Notes: generated by a model from the sequence alone, not told the origin. DNA of 64,000 nt from Eutrophocola sp965662685 (GCA_965662685.1 CBFIIQ010000006.1:1-64000); one strand, 5' to 3'. Positions 53,862 through 63,365 are shown, counted from the first letter of the stretch. Numbers and translations are program-made.

Positions 53862-55349
53862 ATGCCTGTTTCTATCATCAAAGCTTCCCCAAATAACATA
53901 CCAATGCCAATACAACGTCATTTCATGCCAGCCATACTACTCCTTCTCATCCTTTTGAGTTTGGGGAGGCAAGCATATGCCCAGGTAAATTTACCGGTAT
54001 TGGGCGATTCCGTCTCCGGCACTATTTCTACCCAGCAGGAATACGAATTTGGACGAGAACTGTTACGTCAGATCCGCAGGGAAACCACCATGCTGGAAGA
54101 CCCGCTGATGATGGAGTACATCATCAGTCTTACTTACAAGCTTGCAGTAAAGAGTGAGCTGCGCGACCACCGCCTGGAATTCGTCCTGATCGATAATGAA
54201 ATTCTGAATGCTTTTGCGGCTCCGGGAGGCATCGTAGGCGTTAATGCCGGTCTCTTCCTGTTTGCCGAAAATGAAGGCCAATTTGCCTCTGTACTGGCGC
54301 ATGAGCTGGCGCATATTAGCCAACGTCATTATGCCCGTTCAGTGCAGGAAGCCCAGAAAAGTGCGCTGCCAAGTGTTGCAGGCCTGCTTGCCAGCCTTAT
54401 TATTGCTTCGACAGTAGGCGGCGATGCCGGCCAGGCTGCACTAATGACCACTCAGGCTGTTGGCCAGGAAAACCGCTTACGTTACAGCAGAAGTAATGAA
54501 CAGGAAGCTGACCGTATCGGCATTAGAACACTCTACAATGCCGGCTTTGATCCAAATGATATGGCCGGAATGTTTGAGCAGATGATGCGTATGCAAAGTT
54601 ATTCCCGCAGATTACCGGAATTCCTCTCGACCCATCCCCTTGATGAGAATCGAATCGCAGACAGCAAGAATCGCTCCAATGTACTGCCCCCGGTTCAGCA
54701 TGCCCAGAGTCTCGAGTTCCTGCTTATGAAGCAACGGGCCACCCTGCATTACGCAAATGACAAGGATGCAATTATTCAGGCTTTGCAAAGAGATTTACCG
54801 CAACTCAATGGTGCCGAGGAAGATGCCGCGATCTATGGCATTGCCTTGGGACAGCTTTATAACGGTCAGCATGTTCAGGCCTCGCAAACGCTCGATAGCC
54901 TGTTAAAGAAAGACCCTACCAGAATCACCTATGTCATGCTGGAAGCAGATATAGCACGCGAAGCTGGCAATTTTGAAAAGGCGCTAGGCATCCTGGAAAA
55001 AAATCTGAGAATTAACCCAGACAACCATCCACTTTCCATGTCATACGCCAGCACGCTAAATGCCGATGGGCGCTATAGCGACGCCGCTGCTGCATTGGAA
55101 AAACAATCCCTGGTGCAACCGAATGATCCGGAATTATGGTACCAGCTGGCAGAAATTCAGGGGAAAGCTGGCAATATCAGTAAAGTTCATCAGGCCAGAG
55201 GCGAGTTTTTCATCACCATCGGTGATTTCACTCGTGCTCGCAACCAGTTTAACCTGGCCCTCAATATGGAAAACGACAGACTGCTGAAAGCACGGATACA
55301 GCAGCGTCTGGATTACATTCGTAATCTTCAGAACAGATATTACCGATAG
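53862..55349 (+). CDS. bepA: Periplasmic M48 protease/chaperone BepA
   Basis: This 495-residue protein has a signal peptide (hydrophobic core about 23-35, end AYAQ). It then has an M48 protease domain with HELAH at 147-151 and the third zinc Glu in EQEADRIG, and a C-terminal set of TPR repeats from about residue 310. Length and layout match E. coli BepA (487), which degrades misassembled LptD and helps outer-membrane assembly. The ribosome site is GAGGTG. It converges with nadA. Confidence 0.95.
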   Translation: MPVSIIKASPNNIPMPIQRHFMPAILLLLILLSLGRQAYAQVNLPVLGDSVSGTISTQQEYEFGRELLRQIRRETTMLEDPLMMEYIISLTYKLAVKSELRDHRLEFVLIDNEILNAFAAPGGIVGVNAGLFLFAENEGQFASVLAHELAHISQRHYARSVQEAQKSALPSVAGLLASLIIASTVGGDAGQAALMTTQAVGQENRLRYSRSNEQEADRIGIRTLYNAGFDPNDMAGMFEQMMRMQSYSRRLPEFLSTHPLDENRIADSKNRSNVLPPVQHAQSLEFLLMKQRATLHYANDKDAIIQALQRDLPQLNGAEEDAAIYGIALGQLYNGQHVQASQTLDSLLKKDPTRITYVMLEADIAREAGNFEKALGILEKNLRINPDNHPLSMSYASTLNADGRYSDAAAALEKQSLVQPNDPELWYQLAEIQGKAGNISKVHQARGEFFITIGDFTRARNQFNLALNMENDRLLKARIQQRLDYIRNLQNRYYR

Positions 55350-55378
55350 CTCACCCGGCTCTTTTAAGCTTTTACTAT

Positions 55379-56455
55379 TCAGACATCCTGCTGTGATTGA
55401 CGAAAGTCGAGCATACGTTGCAGTGGCAGCATTGCCTTTTCGCATAATGAAGGCTCGACATGAATCTGATTACTGCCATTGAGCAATGAATCATAAAGCG
55501 TCTCCAGAGTATTCATTCCCATCCAGGGACACTGGGCACAACTGCGACATGTCGCCCCTTCCCCCGCTGTTGGTGCCAAAACAAATTCCTTATCCGGCGC
55601 CAGTTGCTGCATTTTGTAAAATATTCCGGCATCTGTTGCCACGATAAAGGTCTTTTCCGGCCTTTCACAAGCTGCCTTGATAATCTGTGTTGTTGAGCCA
55701 ACCACATCAGCTTGTTCCAGTATGGCCATTGGCGATTCCGGATGCGCCAGTATTGCCGCATCAGGATGTAAATGACGCATGCTATCCAGCGCGCGGGTTT
55801 TGAATTCCTCATGCACGATACAGGCGCCATCCCAGATAAGCATGTTTTCAGCACCTGTTTTTTTCTGAATATAATTTCCCAGATGTTTGTCTGGACCCCA
55901 GATCACTGACTTTCCTTGAGTAGTCAGATGTTCTACTACATCAAGAGCAATTGCCGAGGTCACTACCCAGTCTGCCCGGGCTTTTACTTCAGCTGATGTA
56001 TTGGCATAAACCACTACTTCATGATCAGGATGGGCATCGCAGAAACTGGCAAAGGTATCTGCAGGACAGCCAAGATCAAGAGAACAGGTCGCCTCAAGCG
56101 TTGGCATAAGGATTGTTTTTTCCGGATTGAGGATCTTCGCTGTTTCACCCATAAACTTGACACCGGCCACTGCAATCGTTTGCGCATCAGATTGATTACC
56201 AAAGCGAGCCATCTCCAGTGAATCAGCAACCAAGCCGCCGGTTTCTTCAGCCAGTGATTGCAGTAAGGCATCGGTATAATAATGGGCAACCAGAACCGCG
56301 TTGCGCTCCTTTAGCAAGGTACTGATTTTCGCTTTTAATTCATCTGCCTTATCCACAGACAAGGCATACTGGCCAGGCACTTTGTCGAGATAGGATTTAA
56401 CAAGGCTTCGCTCTGCAGCGAATTCAGATTCAGGGTTCTTATTGAGTAATGTCAT
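55379..56455 (-). CDS. nadA: Quinolinate synthase A
   Basis: NadA condenses iminoaspartate with dihydroxyacetone phosphate to make quinolinate for NAD. I start at the ATG at 56455 (MTLLNKNPESE), giving 358 residues; the longer frame adds a stretch with no similarity. The three [4Fe-4S] ligands are in LEATCSLDLGC, the region after it, and CRSCAQCPWMGMN. VAHYYTDALLQSLAE and GETAKILNPEKTIL are further signatures. Confidence 0.96.
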   Translation of the reverse strand: MTLLNKNPESEFAAERSLVKSYLDKVPGQYALSVDKADELKAKISTLLKERNAVLVAHYYTDALLQSLAEETGGLVADSLEMARFGNQSDAQTIAVAGVKFMGETAKILNPEKTILMPTLEATCSLDLGCPADTFASFCDAHPDHEVVVYANTSAEVKARADWVVTSAIALDVVEHLTTQGKSVIWGPDKHLGNYIQKKTGAENMLIWDGACIVHEEFKTRALDSMRHLHPDAAILAHPESPMAILEQADVVGSTTQIIKAACERPEKTFIVATDAGIFYKMQQLAPDKEFVLAPTAGEGATCRSCAQCPWMGMNTLETLYDSLLNGSNQIHVEPSLCEKAMLPLQRMLDFRQSQQDV

Positions 56456-56644
56456 AAACTTTCTGGAGTCGAAATAAAGACAGCTAATATACCATATTAG
56501 ATTTCCCAACTTATGCAATAAAAACTCTGAATATCTTTCATGGCAACTTTTTTGACGTGGGTTTCCAGGCGTTTAAACTGGACGCGGCACAGTTAGCTGT
56601 TTATTCTTTGCTGACAAATTTTCTGCAAGCAAATTAAATCCAAA

Positions 56645-57613
56645 ATGGCTTCAGTTTTATTACCAACCAATGAGAACCTTCAGTTACTGCGCCGTGTTTT
56701 ACGTGATGGCGGCCTGGTGGCTGTTCCTACCGAAACTGTCTATGGGCTGGCCGCAAATGCATTTAATAGCTCAGCTTGTGAAAACATCTACAAGTCCAAG
56801 GGACGTCCGGCGACAGATCCTTTGATCTGTCATGTCGCCTCAGTTTCCATTGCTCAAAACATTGCCAGCTTTAATAACCTGTCAAAACATCTTGCTGATT
56901 TGTTCTGGCCTGGGCCATTAACGCTTATTCTCCCAAAAGCCCAGCTTATTCCCGATAGTGTTACTGCTGGACTGGACAGTGTCGGTGTGCGCTGCCCGCT
57001 ACACCCGGTTTTTCGTCAGTTAATAGAAACCCTTGAGTTTCCCCTGGCGGCACCAAGCGCAAATCCTTTTGCCTATATAAGTCCTACCACTGCAGCCCAT
57101 GTCGCCGACAACCTTGGCGATAGAATTGACTATATTCTTGATGGTGGACCGAGCGCACTTGGACTGGAGTCAACTATTGTGGATGCGAGGAATGAATCTG
57201 CTCCTGTTTTACTAAGACATGGTGCTTTGGGCAAAAGTGAAATAGAAGCTCGTGCCGGTATCAAGCTTACTGACAAGGGCTCTTCAATAACTGATGGGCC
57301 TGCTGTGGCGCCAGGCAGCGCCATCAAGCATTACAGCCCAATGACTCCACTGCTTATCAGTCCAGACCCTCTGGCACACTATGAGTCCAGTCAAAAAGCC
57401 TATCTGGTATGGAAAAAACCAGACGGTATTATTTATGACAACCTGTTCTGGCTAAGTGCCAATGGCTCTCTCGAAGAAGCAGGAGCCAGACTTTATGCAG
57501 CCCTGCATGAAATAGACCGTAGGGGATACAGTCAAATAATCGCGCAATCTTTTCCTGAGGAAGATATCGGCAGCGCTCTCAATGATCGCCTGCGACGCGC
57601 CGCTGCAAAATAA
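56645..57613 (+). CDS. L-threonylcarbamoyladenylate synthase, Sua5 type
   Basis: This 322-residue enzyme makes threonylcarbamoyl-AMP for t6A37 in ANN-decoding tRNAs. The catalytic domain has VAVPTETVYGLAANA, the KGRPATDPL ATP-binding stretch and LAAPSANPFAYISPT. Unlike the short TsaC of E. coli (190 residues), it has the linker GPAVAPGSAIKHYSPMTPL and a C-terminal Rossmann-like Sua5 domain, so it is the long form. It stands alone. Confidence 0.93.
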   Translation: MASVLLPTNENLQLLRRVLRDGGLVAVPTETVYGLAANAFNSSACENIYKSKGRPATDPLICHVASVSIAQNIASFNNLSKHLADLFWPGPLTLILPKAQLIPDSVTAGLDSVGVRCPLHPVFRQLIETLEFPLAAPSANPFAYISPTTAAHVADNLGDRIDYILDGGPSALGLESTIVDARNESAPVLLRHGALGKSEIEARAGIKLTDKGSSITDGPAVAPGSAIKHYSPMTPLLISPDPLAHYESSQKAYLVWKKPDGIIYDNLFWLSANGSLEEAGARLYAALHEIDRRGYSQIIAQSFPEEDIGSALNDRLRRAAAK

Positions 57614-57683
57614 TCCCTGCACAAGCAGCGCATATACAAACAGCGCTGTATTGAATTACAAAAGCAATTAAAAAAAATCAAAT

Positions 57684-57718
57684 AAAAAAGGGACCCGAAT
57701 CAATTCCGGGTCCCTTTG
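57684..57718 (-). terminator. Terminator of tRNA-Lys
   Basis: An 11 bp stem AAAGGGACCCG / CGGGTCCCTTT closes over nine bases. On the minus strand it ends in a run of T and begins a few bases after the tRNA 3' end. It can also stop the rightward Sua5 transcript. Confidence 0.9.
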
Positions 57719-57721
57719 TGT

Positions 57722-57797
57722 TGGTGGGGCGTGTGCGACTCGAACGCACGACCAATTGGTTAAAAGCCAACTGCTCTACCGACTGAGCTAACGCCCC
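57722..57797 (-). tRNA. tRNA-Lys (TTT)
   Basis: A 76-nt tRNA with acceptor GGGGCGT / ACGCCCC, discriminator A, encoded CCA. The anticodon loop GCTTTTAAC gives TTT. It lies downstream of tol-pal-queE-queC, as in many gammaproteobacteria. Confidence 0.95.
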
Positions 57798-58020
57798 AAA
57801 ACTTTTCTTTCAATTCCTGTCTAAAACATGTTTTGCAGACATGCCTTGAAACATACTATAAAACGATGATATCTATGCTGAGATTCAGGCAATTGCCCCT
57901 GTATACGCCAGCACTTGATGAACAGATCCATCGCCCTAAAACAAAGGCGCACATACTACTCAAAAAGTAAAAAAAAACAAGCCCTAATCGAGACTTATAT
58001 CCAGATCAGGTAACCCGGAT

Positions 58021-58707
58021 TTATTCGCAATAAAGGGTAGGATCAACAATACCTGCCTCGGCAAAACCTTTGCGACGCAAACGACAACTGTCACATTTGC
58101 CACAGGCCCTGCCAGCAGAGTCTGCCTGGTAGCACGATGTGGTTTTACTGTAATCTACTCCCAGCTTGATGCCCTTGCTGATTATCTCGGCTTTTGTCAG
58201 ATCGATGAGAGGTGTCTTGATCACAATAGACTCCCCTTCTACCCCCATCTTCGTGGCCAGGTTAGCCATTTTCTGGAAAGCATTGATAAAGTCAGGACGA
58301 CAATCCGGATAGCCTGAATAATCCAGAGCATTAACCCCTATAAAAATAACCCTGGCTGATAAAACTTCGGCCCATCCGAGAGCATAGGCAAGAAATACAG
58401 TATTACGAGCCGGGACATAGGTTACAGGAATGCCTTCACTTTCCTCTTCCGGAACATCTATTGCAGAATCAGTCAGCGCCGAGCCACCAATACCACGCAT
58501 ATCAACCGGAATAATTTTGTAATCCTTTACTCTGGCGATACTGGCAAGTTTTTCTGCGGCTTCCAGTTCAACACGATGCCTTTGCCCATAATCAAAGCTC
58601 AAGCCATAGCATTCATACCCTTCTGCCTGTGCAATAGCCAGACAAGTAGCGGAATCCAGTCCGCCGGAAAGTAAAACAACAGCTCTGTCATTGCTCTTCG
58701 GGGTCAT
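58021..58707 (-). CDS. queC: 7-cyano-7-deazaguanine synthase
   Basis: QueC uses ATP and ammonia to turn 7-carboxy-7-deazaguanine into preQ0. The 228-residue protein has the PP-loop LLSGGLDSATCLA and a C-terminal zinc site with four cysteines in TTSCYQADSAGRACGKCDSC. It starts two bases after the queE stop codon, so the two successive pathway enzymes are translated together. Confidence 0.97.
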   Translation of the reverse strand: MTPKSNDRAVVLLSGGLDSATCLAIAQAEGYECYGLSFDYGQRHRVELEAAEKLASIARVKDYKIIPVDMRGIGGSALTDSAIDVPEEESEGIPVTYVPARNTVFLAYALGWAEVLSARVIFIGVNALDYSGYPDCRPDFINAFQKMANLATKMGVEGESIVIKTPLIDLTKAEIISKGIKLGVDYSKTTSCYQADSAGRACGKCDSCRLRRKGFAEAGIVDPTLYCE

Positions 58708-58709
58708 GA

Positions 58710-59357
58710 TTAATATCCTGGTTTATTACCCCAAAGGTATTTATGCAACTGCACCTGAAGTCTGACATCAAGCTGATCAGCGAGTACCCAATCAGCCAGT
58801 TCACGGGCCTCCAGTTCTTCATTGCTTGGCGAAAACAGCACGTCCTCAACTTTATCAGCCAACTTGAATTGTTCAACTTTTCCGCAGGCCCATTCATAAT
58901 CTTCCCGGTTACATATGACAAATTTAACCTGATCAAGTCTATTCAGATAAGCAATATTGCTTTCAAGATTTCTCTTCATCTCACCGGAACCTGGAGTTTT
59001 TAAATCCAGCACCTTGATTACGCGCTCATCAACCCTGGACACATCCATTGCGCCGCTGGTTTCCAATGAAACCTCATAACCAAGTTCACAAAGCTGACGT
59101 AACAAATCAATGCAATTTTCCTGGGCAAGCGGTTCACCCCCGGTCACTGTAATATATTTCGTCTGGTACTGTTTAAGTTCCTGCACGATCTGGTCAATAT
59201 CATAGATAACACCGCCACTAAAAGCATAAGCGGTATCACAATACTGACAGCGTAGTGGACAACCCGTGAGACGAATAAAAATTGTTGGCCGACCAACTGT
59301 TCTGGCTTCGCCCTGAAGGGAATAAAAAATTTCGGTTATGCGCAGTGTAGCGGTCAT
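58710..59357 (-). CDS. queE: 7-carboxy-7-deazaguanine synthase
   Basis: This 215-residue radical SAM enzyme contracts the pterin ring to give 7-carboxy-7-deazaguanine. The cluster motif is CPLRCQYC (CxxxCxxC), and TVTGGEPLAQ binds SAM. The first helix, ITEIFYSLQGEARTVGRPTIFIRLTGC, is cut short in the way QueE enzymes need for binding their substrate. It follows cpoB by 33 bases. Confidence 0.96.
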   Translation of the reverse strand: MTATLRITEIFYSLQGEARTVGRPTIFIRLTGCPLRCQYCDTAYAFSGGVIYDIDQIVQELKQYQTKYITVTGGEPLAQENCIDLLRQLCELGYEVSLETSGAMDVSRVDERVIKVLDLKTPGSGEMKRNLESNIAYLNRLDQVKFVICNREDYEWACGKVEQFKLADKVEDVLFSPSNEELEARELADWVLADQLDVRLQVQLHKYLWGNKPGY

Positions 59358-59390
59358 GATCTGCTTGAACGATTTGGAAGGGAAAAATAA

Positions 59391-60272
59391 TTAATTGCTG
59401 ATTTCGCTCAGATATTCATTGGCAATTTCAATCTCGGAAACACTCTCCGGGTAGTCTACTGCAATGCGCCGCCATTGTGATGCGGCCTGGGTATTTTCAC
59501 CCATTTTACGATAAACCGTGCCAAGTCGAAGCAAGGCAGTAGGAGCCTTGGCGTCTGCGGGAAACTCATTGATCAGCCGTTGTAGTACAACAATTGACTG
59601 GGCATGCAGTCCTGCCAGTTCCATAGCGGCACCTTGCCAGTAAAGCGTGTTAGTTAAATAACGCCCTCTTGGATAGCGTTCAATATATTGCTGAAAAAGA
59701 CTGATTGATTCATTAAAAGCCTCATCCTCCAACAAGAGATTAAGGGCTTCACGATAAAGTTGCTGCTCTGTTTGTGGTGAAGCACTGGCAACACCGGCAC
59801 CGACCGCAACAGAATTGCCCGCTGACTGATTATTTCTCGGTGCATTAACACCAACGTTGGCATTATTCCCTGGAGCGGCCTGCGGATTTCCTGGCGTCAA
59901 TGGAGGACCCGGCTGGATACTCACTGTCTGCTGACCACCATGATAGGACTGCACCTGGCTGTTTATTTCACTCAGCCGGGAATCAGTATCCAGATATCGG
60001 TCGCGCTGCTCTGTCTGCATGCGTTTGATCTGATAAGACTGTTCTTCCACCAGACCACGAAGATTTTGTATCTCAGACTGCAGCGACTCAAGCTGCAAAT
60101 ACATATTTACCATTATGTCGGTTTGGGAGTTATTACTGGCAGGAGCCTGAACCTGGTTTTCCTGGGTGCTACCAGCATCTACCACCCTCACCTGGGCAGA
60201 GGCACTTATATTAAAAAACACACTACACACCGTAAATGCCGGTATAAGTATCAATTTGATAAAAGTCTGCAT
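59391..60272 (-). CDS. cpoB: Cell division coordinator CpoB
   Basis: This 293-residue periplasmic protein (also YbgF) has a signal peptide ending SASAQ, an N-terminal coiled coil (MYLQLESLQSEIQNLRGLVEE) that makes trimers and binds TolA, a long low-complexity linker rich in N, G, Q and P (about 115-150), and C-terminal TPR repeats. It couples outer-membrane constriction with septal wall synthesis. A strong hairpin separates it from pal, so its expression may be reduced relative to pal. Confidence 0.94.
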   Translation of the reverse strand: MQTFIKLILIPAFTVCSVFFNISASAQVRVVDAGSTQENQVQAPASNNSQTDIMVNMYLQLESLQSEIQNLRGLVEEQSYQIKRMQTEQRDRYLDTDSRLSEINSQVQSYHGGQQTVSIQPGPPLTPGNPQAAPGNNANVGVNAPRNNQSAGNSVAVGAGVASASPQTEQQLYREALNLLLEDEAFNESISLFQQYIERYPRGRYLTNTLYWQGAAMELAGLHAQSIVVLQRLINEFPADAKAPTALLRLGTVYRKMGENTQAASQWRRIAVDYPESVSEIEIANEYLSEISN

Positions 60273-60293
60273 AAAACTATTTTTTCCGAAAAA

Positions 60294-60319
60294 AATAAGC
60301 CGGGCGAACCCGGCTTATT
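60294..60319 (-). terminator. Strong hairpin between pal and cpoB
   Basis: An 11 bp stem AATAAGCCGGG / CCCGGCTTATT closes over four bases, read TTCG on the minus strand, the very stable UUCG-type loop. Seven T follow on the minus strand. It is a good terminator or attenuator just after pal. Confidence 0.88.
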
Positions 60320-60337
60320 TTTCAAACAGGTTTATTC

Positions 60338-60877
60338 CTAGTGAACTTCTACCCTGCGATTCAAGGCATAAGCTGCTTCTGTAGTACGGGCATCAACCGG
60401 GTTTTCTTCACCATAACTGATGGTTTCAAGCTGATTGGAGGAAACCCCCTGGACCTGCAGGTAACGCTCAATGGCCTGGGCACGACGCTCACCCAAGGCA
60501 AGGTTGTACTCACGAGTACCGCGTTCGTCAGCATGGCCTTCCAGACGATAACGTGCTGAAGGATTGCTTTTCAGGTAATTGGCATGGTGGACCAGCGCTG
60601 CACGAGCTTCAGCACTCAGATCAGAGCGGTCAAATTCAAAATAAAAGACTGTCATGGACAAGGCGTCATCACGTTGCTGCCTTTCGCGAGCAGTTAAGCC
60701 GTCACCCATATCTGCTGCATTTGAAGTTGCGGAGCTGGAGCCACTTGTAGAGCTGGAGCTTTCCATACCCATATCAGAGGAATCTGACATGTCTTCGGTA
60801 TCGCTTGATGCACATGAAGCCAATGCTATTGCCATCAGCAGCGCCATACCTAATTTGAATGCTTTAAAAGTTTGCAT
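60338..60877 (-). CDS. pal: Peptidoglycan-associated lipoprotein Pal
   Basis: This 179-residue protein has a lipoprotein signal ending ALASC, a serine-rich tether (about 22-60), and an OmpA-like domain with FEFDRSDLS, LEGHADERGTREYNLALGERRA and LNRRVEVH. It holds the outer membrane to the wall and interacts with TolB. The gene is separated from tolB by 292 bases, more than is usual, so it likely has its own promoter. Confidence 0.97.
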   Translation of the reverse strand: MQTFKAFKLGMALLMAIALASCASSDTEDMSDSSDMGMESSSSTSGSSSATSNAADMGDGLTARERQQRDDALSMTVFYFEFDRSDLSAEARAALVHHANYLKSNPSARYRLEGHADERGTREYNLALGERRAQAIERYLQVQGVSSNQLETISYGEENPVDARTTEAAYALNRRVEVH

Positions 60878-61169
60878 ACCTACTCCTCTTGTTCACTATG
60901 CGTTACTGTGTGTTAGCTAGTTAAATGTAGCTAACTATTTAGATACTAATATTAACCAATATATACCAATTCTGTGCTAACCAATTGGCAGTCAGTTCTA
61001 TTAATCAGTTAGTAATCTTTAGTTTTATACTCACCTGGCGTAAATTTTTAGCGTGTTTTAGCGCCATGCCGGGCTAGTTGCGCGTGTTAGGCTAAAACCC
61101 TTCAATTCTCTAAAATTTTAACCTGTAAAACAATACCTTATTGACGAAATTGCCCACCAATTTGCAAAT
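60878..61169. promoter_or_regulatory. Long AT-rich spacer between tolB and pal
   Basis: The 292 bp have no gene. A perfect inverted repeat GTTAGCTA / TAGCTAAC with an 8-base loop lies at 60912-60935, 35 bases upstream of the pal start, so it would lie in the pal leader. Several AATATTA and ATATAT stretches could serve as a promoter. Confidence 0.45.
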
Positions 61170-62489
61170 TTAGTCAAAAAATGGAGACCATGAAGGTTCC
61201 CTGACATCACCTTGCGCGGATGGTAGCTGGAACTTGACGCGTCCGTCAATGGAAACAGCGTTTAATATCCCGCGATTACCGGCTTTGGAGGCATAGATCA
61301 CCATACTCGCATTAGGGGCAATACTGGGTGATTCATCCAGTGATGTTGATGTCAGTTCACGGATTGTGCCACGTTCAATATTCTGAATCGCCAGATGGTA
61401 TTCATCACCGGTGTTTTCACGATGAATCATCAGCAAATTGATCCCATCAGGCAACATTAACCCTTTCGAATTATAGGTGCCCTGAAAAGTAAGCCGCTCG
61501 ACCCACCCACTATCCAGAGATACCTGATAGATTTGTGGCCTGCTATTACCACCGCGTTCCGAAGTAAAGATCAGTGACTCACCGTCAGGAGTCCAGCTCG
61601 GCTCGGTATCAATAGCAAAATGATTGGTTACCCGACGCAGATCCCTGGTACGCAAATCAAGAACATAGATATCAGGATTTCCGTCTTTTGATAACACCAT
61701 TGCCATTTTAGTGCCGTCCGGAGAAAAGACCGGAGAACTGTTGATTCCGGGAAACTCGGTCATCATTTCTCTTTGGCCCGTAGCCAGTTCCTGCATATAA
61801 ATACGTGGACGCGTGGATTCAAAGGAGACATAGGCAATCTTCTGTCCATCTGGCGACCAGTTAGGAGACATGACAGGTTCCTGCGAATTAAGCAGCACTT
61901 GCGAGCGGCCACCGTCTGCGTCAGACATATTCAACTGATAATAAGTAAGATCAGCATCAATACGCTGAGAGGTCACATACAGAATTTTAGTTGAAAAAGC
62001 CCCTCTGACACCCGTCACTTCTTCAAAAACCTTGTCGCTGATAGTATGGGATACATCCCTTAACTGATTTCTGCCGACACTGACGACTTCAGAAATAAGA
62101 TTGTCTTCCCTTAAGACATCGAAAAAATCATATTGCACCTGCAACGGCCCACCAGCCCCATTATCGATAATCTTGCCAATCAATAAGTAATCAGCTCCCA
62201 GGAAACGCCAGTCTCTGAAAAACACATCTTGCTCTTCGTGGGGCGTGCTTAGCATATTGGCTTCCGCAATTGCCCTGAATTCACCACTGTTTTGCAGATT
62301 GTTTTTTACTATTCCGGCGACATCTTCCTCGAGTAAACCAAAGCCATTCCATTCAAAAGGCACAATGGCAATTTGAACGGGATCATCTACCCCCTGGGTA
62401 ATGACAATTTGCAGTTGAGCATAACCTGGTGTCGAGAAAAACAGGCTTGTCAGGAGAATGGTAAATGCTATCAGGCCCGCTTTTTTCAT
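61170..62489 (-). CDS. tolB: Tol-Pal system protein TolB
   Basis: This 439-residue periplasmic protein has a signal peptide ending PGYAQ, an N-terminal alpha/beta domain starting LQIVITQGVDDPVQIAIVPF, and a six-bladed propeller with SPDG repeats (MSPNWSPDGQKIAYVS, VFSPDGTKMAMV, WTPDGESLIFTSERGG). It links TolA with Pal. Its ATG overlaps the tolA stop by four bases (ATGA), so translation is coupled. Confidence 0.97.
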   Translation of the reverse strand: MKKAGLIAFTILLTSLFFSTPGYAQLQIVITQGVDDPVQIAIVPFEWNGFGLLEEDVAGIVKNNLQNSGEFRAIAEANMLSTPHEEQDVFFRDWRFLGADYLLIGKIIDNGAGGPLQVQYDFFDVLREDNLISEVVSVGRNQLRDVSHTISDKVFEEVTGVRGAFSTKILYVTSQRIDADLTYYQLNMSDADGGRSQVLLNSQEPVMSPNWSPDGQKIAYVSFESTRPRIYMQELATGQREMMTEFPGINSSPVFSPDGTKMAMVLSKDGNPDIYVLDLRTRDLRRVTNHFAIDTEPSWTPDGESLIFTSERGGNSRPQIYQVSLDSGWVERLTFQGTYNSKGLMLPDGINLLMIHRENTGDEYHLAIQNIERGTIRELTSTSLDESPSIAPNASMVIYASKAGNRGILNAVSIDGRVKFQLPSAQGDVREPSWSPFFD

Positions 62490-63328
62490 CGCAATAAATC
62501 CTCTGGTCTGAAAACCAATGTAAACGTTCTGAAATTTCGTTCAAAAACCGTATTATCCAGATCCTGCAACTCGATAAACCTGTCTGCACGCTCAACGGCT
62601 TGCAGCACCGAGCGGTCAAACACATCATTACCACTAGATTGAATAATGTTGACCGCAACAACTTCCCCCGTGGGGACCAGTTGCAGTCTTACTTCCGTCA
62701 TCATGCCGTTGCGGGCACTGGGTGGTATCTGCCAATTCTGACTGATAATTCGCTTAATTATACCTGCGTATTCGGCAACTAGCAGGTTTTCACTGGCGAT
62801 CTGGTTTGCCTGGGCCTCCTGCGCGGCTCGTGTCGCAGCCTCGCGCTCTGCTTGCTGCTGGGCCAGGCGCTCCTGCTCTCTGCTGCGCTCATCTTCCTCA
62901 GCGGCGCGCTGACGGGCTATCTCCTCCTGCCTGCGTGCGTCTTCCCTTTCTCTTTGCTGTCTTTGTTCCCGCTCCTGTGCTTGCTGTCGTTCCCGCTCTT
63001 GTCTGGCTTGCCTTTCGGCCCTTTCCGCGTTCTCAGCTCTTTCCCTCTCCTGCCGCGCCTGTTCTTCCCGTCGCGCCTGTTGTCTGCGCTGCTGGTCTGC
63101 CACCCTTTCCTGCTCCAGGCGCTCGAGACGCCGCAGTCGTTGCGGGTTCAAATCAATGGCGCTGGCAGTAATGATGACCGGATCTTCAATGGTGACGAAA
63201 TCAGAACTATCTACGCTTTTCCCCAGAATAAACAGGAACAGGCAGGCATGCATGACAACAGAGGCAATGACTGCCGGCGGATAGCCTTCAAACTTCAGTA
63301 GCAATGCCATTGGATGAAATTTTTTCAT
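62486..63328 (-). CDS. tolA: Tol-Pal system protein TolA
   Basis: This 280-residue protein is shorter than E. coli TolA (421). It has one membrane helix (about 18-35), a long charged helix (about 60-185) and a C-terminal domain (about 190-280) with IKRIISQNWQIPPSARNGM and RADRFIELQD. The helix is made of R, E and Q instead of the usual A and K. It spans the periplasm to pull on Pal and TolB, using the proton force harvested by TolQR. Confidence 0.95.
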   Translation of the reverse strand: MKKFHPMALLLKFEGYPPAVIASVVMHACLFLFILGKSVDSSDFVTIEDPVIITASAIDLNPQRLRRLERLEQERVADQQRRQQARREEQARQERERAENAERAERQARQERERQQAQEREQRQQREREDARRQEEIARQRAAEEDERSREQERLAQQQAEREAATRAAQEAQANQIASENLLVAEYAGIIKRIISQNWQIPPSARNGMMTEVRLQLVPTGEVVAVNIIQSSGNDVFDRSVLQAVERADRFIELQDLDNTVFERNFRTFTLVFRPEDLLR

Positions 63329-63365
63329 GATAATCCCGGCTGAAAATCCGGTTCGCGATTCCCGA

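Noticed and set aside
62806..63301. Two frames (121 and 149 residues) opposite tolA, rich in A, P, L and C
   Set aside because: They mirror the low-complexity R/E/Q coiled coil of TolA and are compositional shadows.
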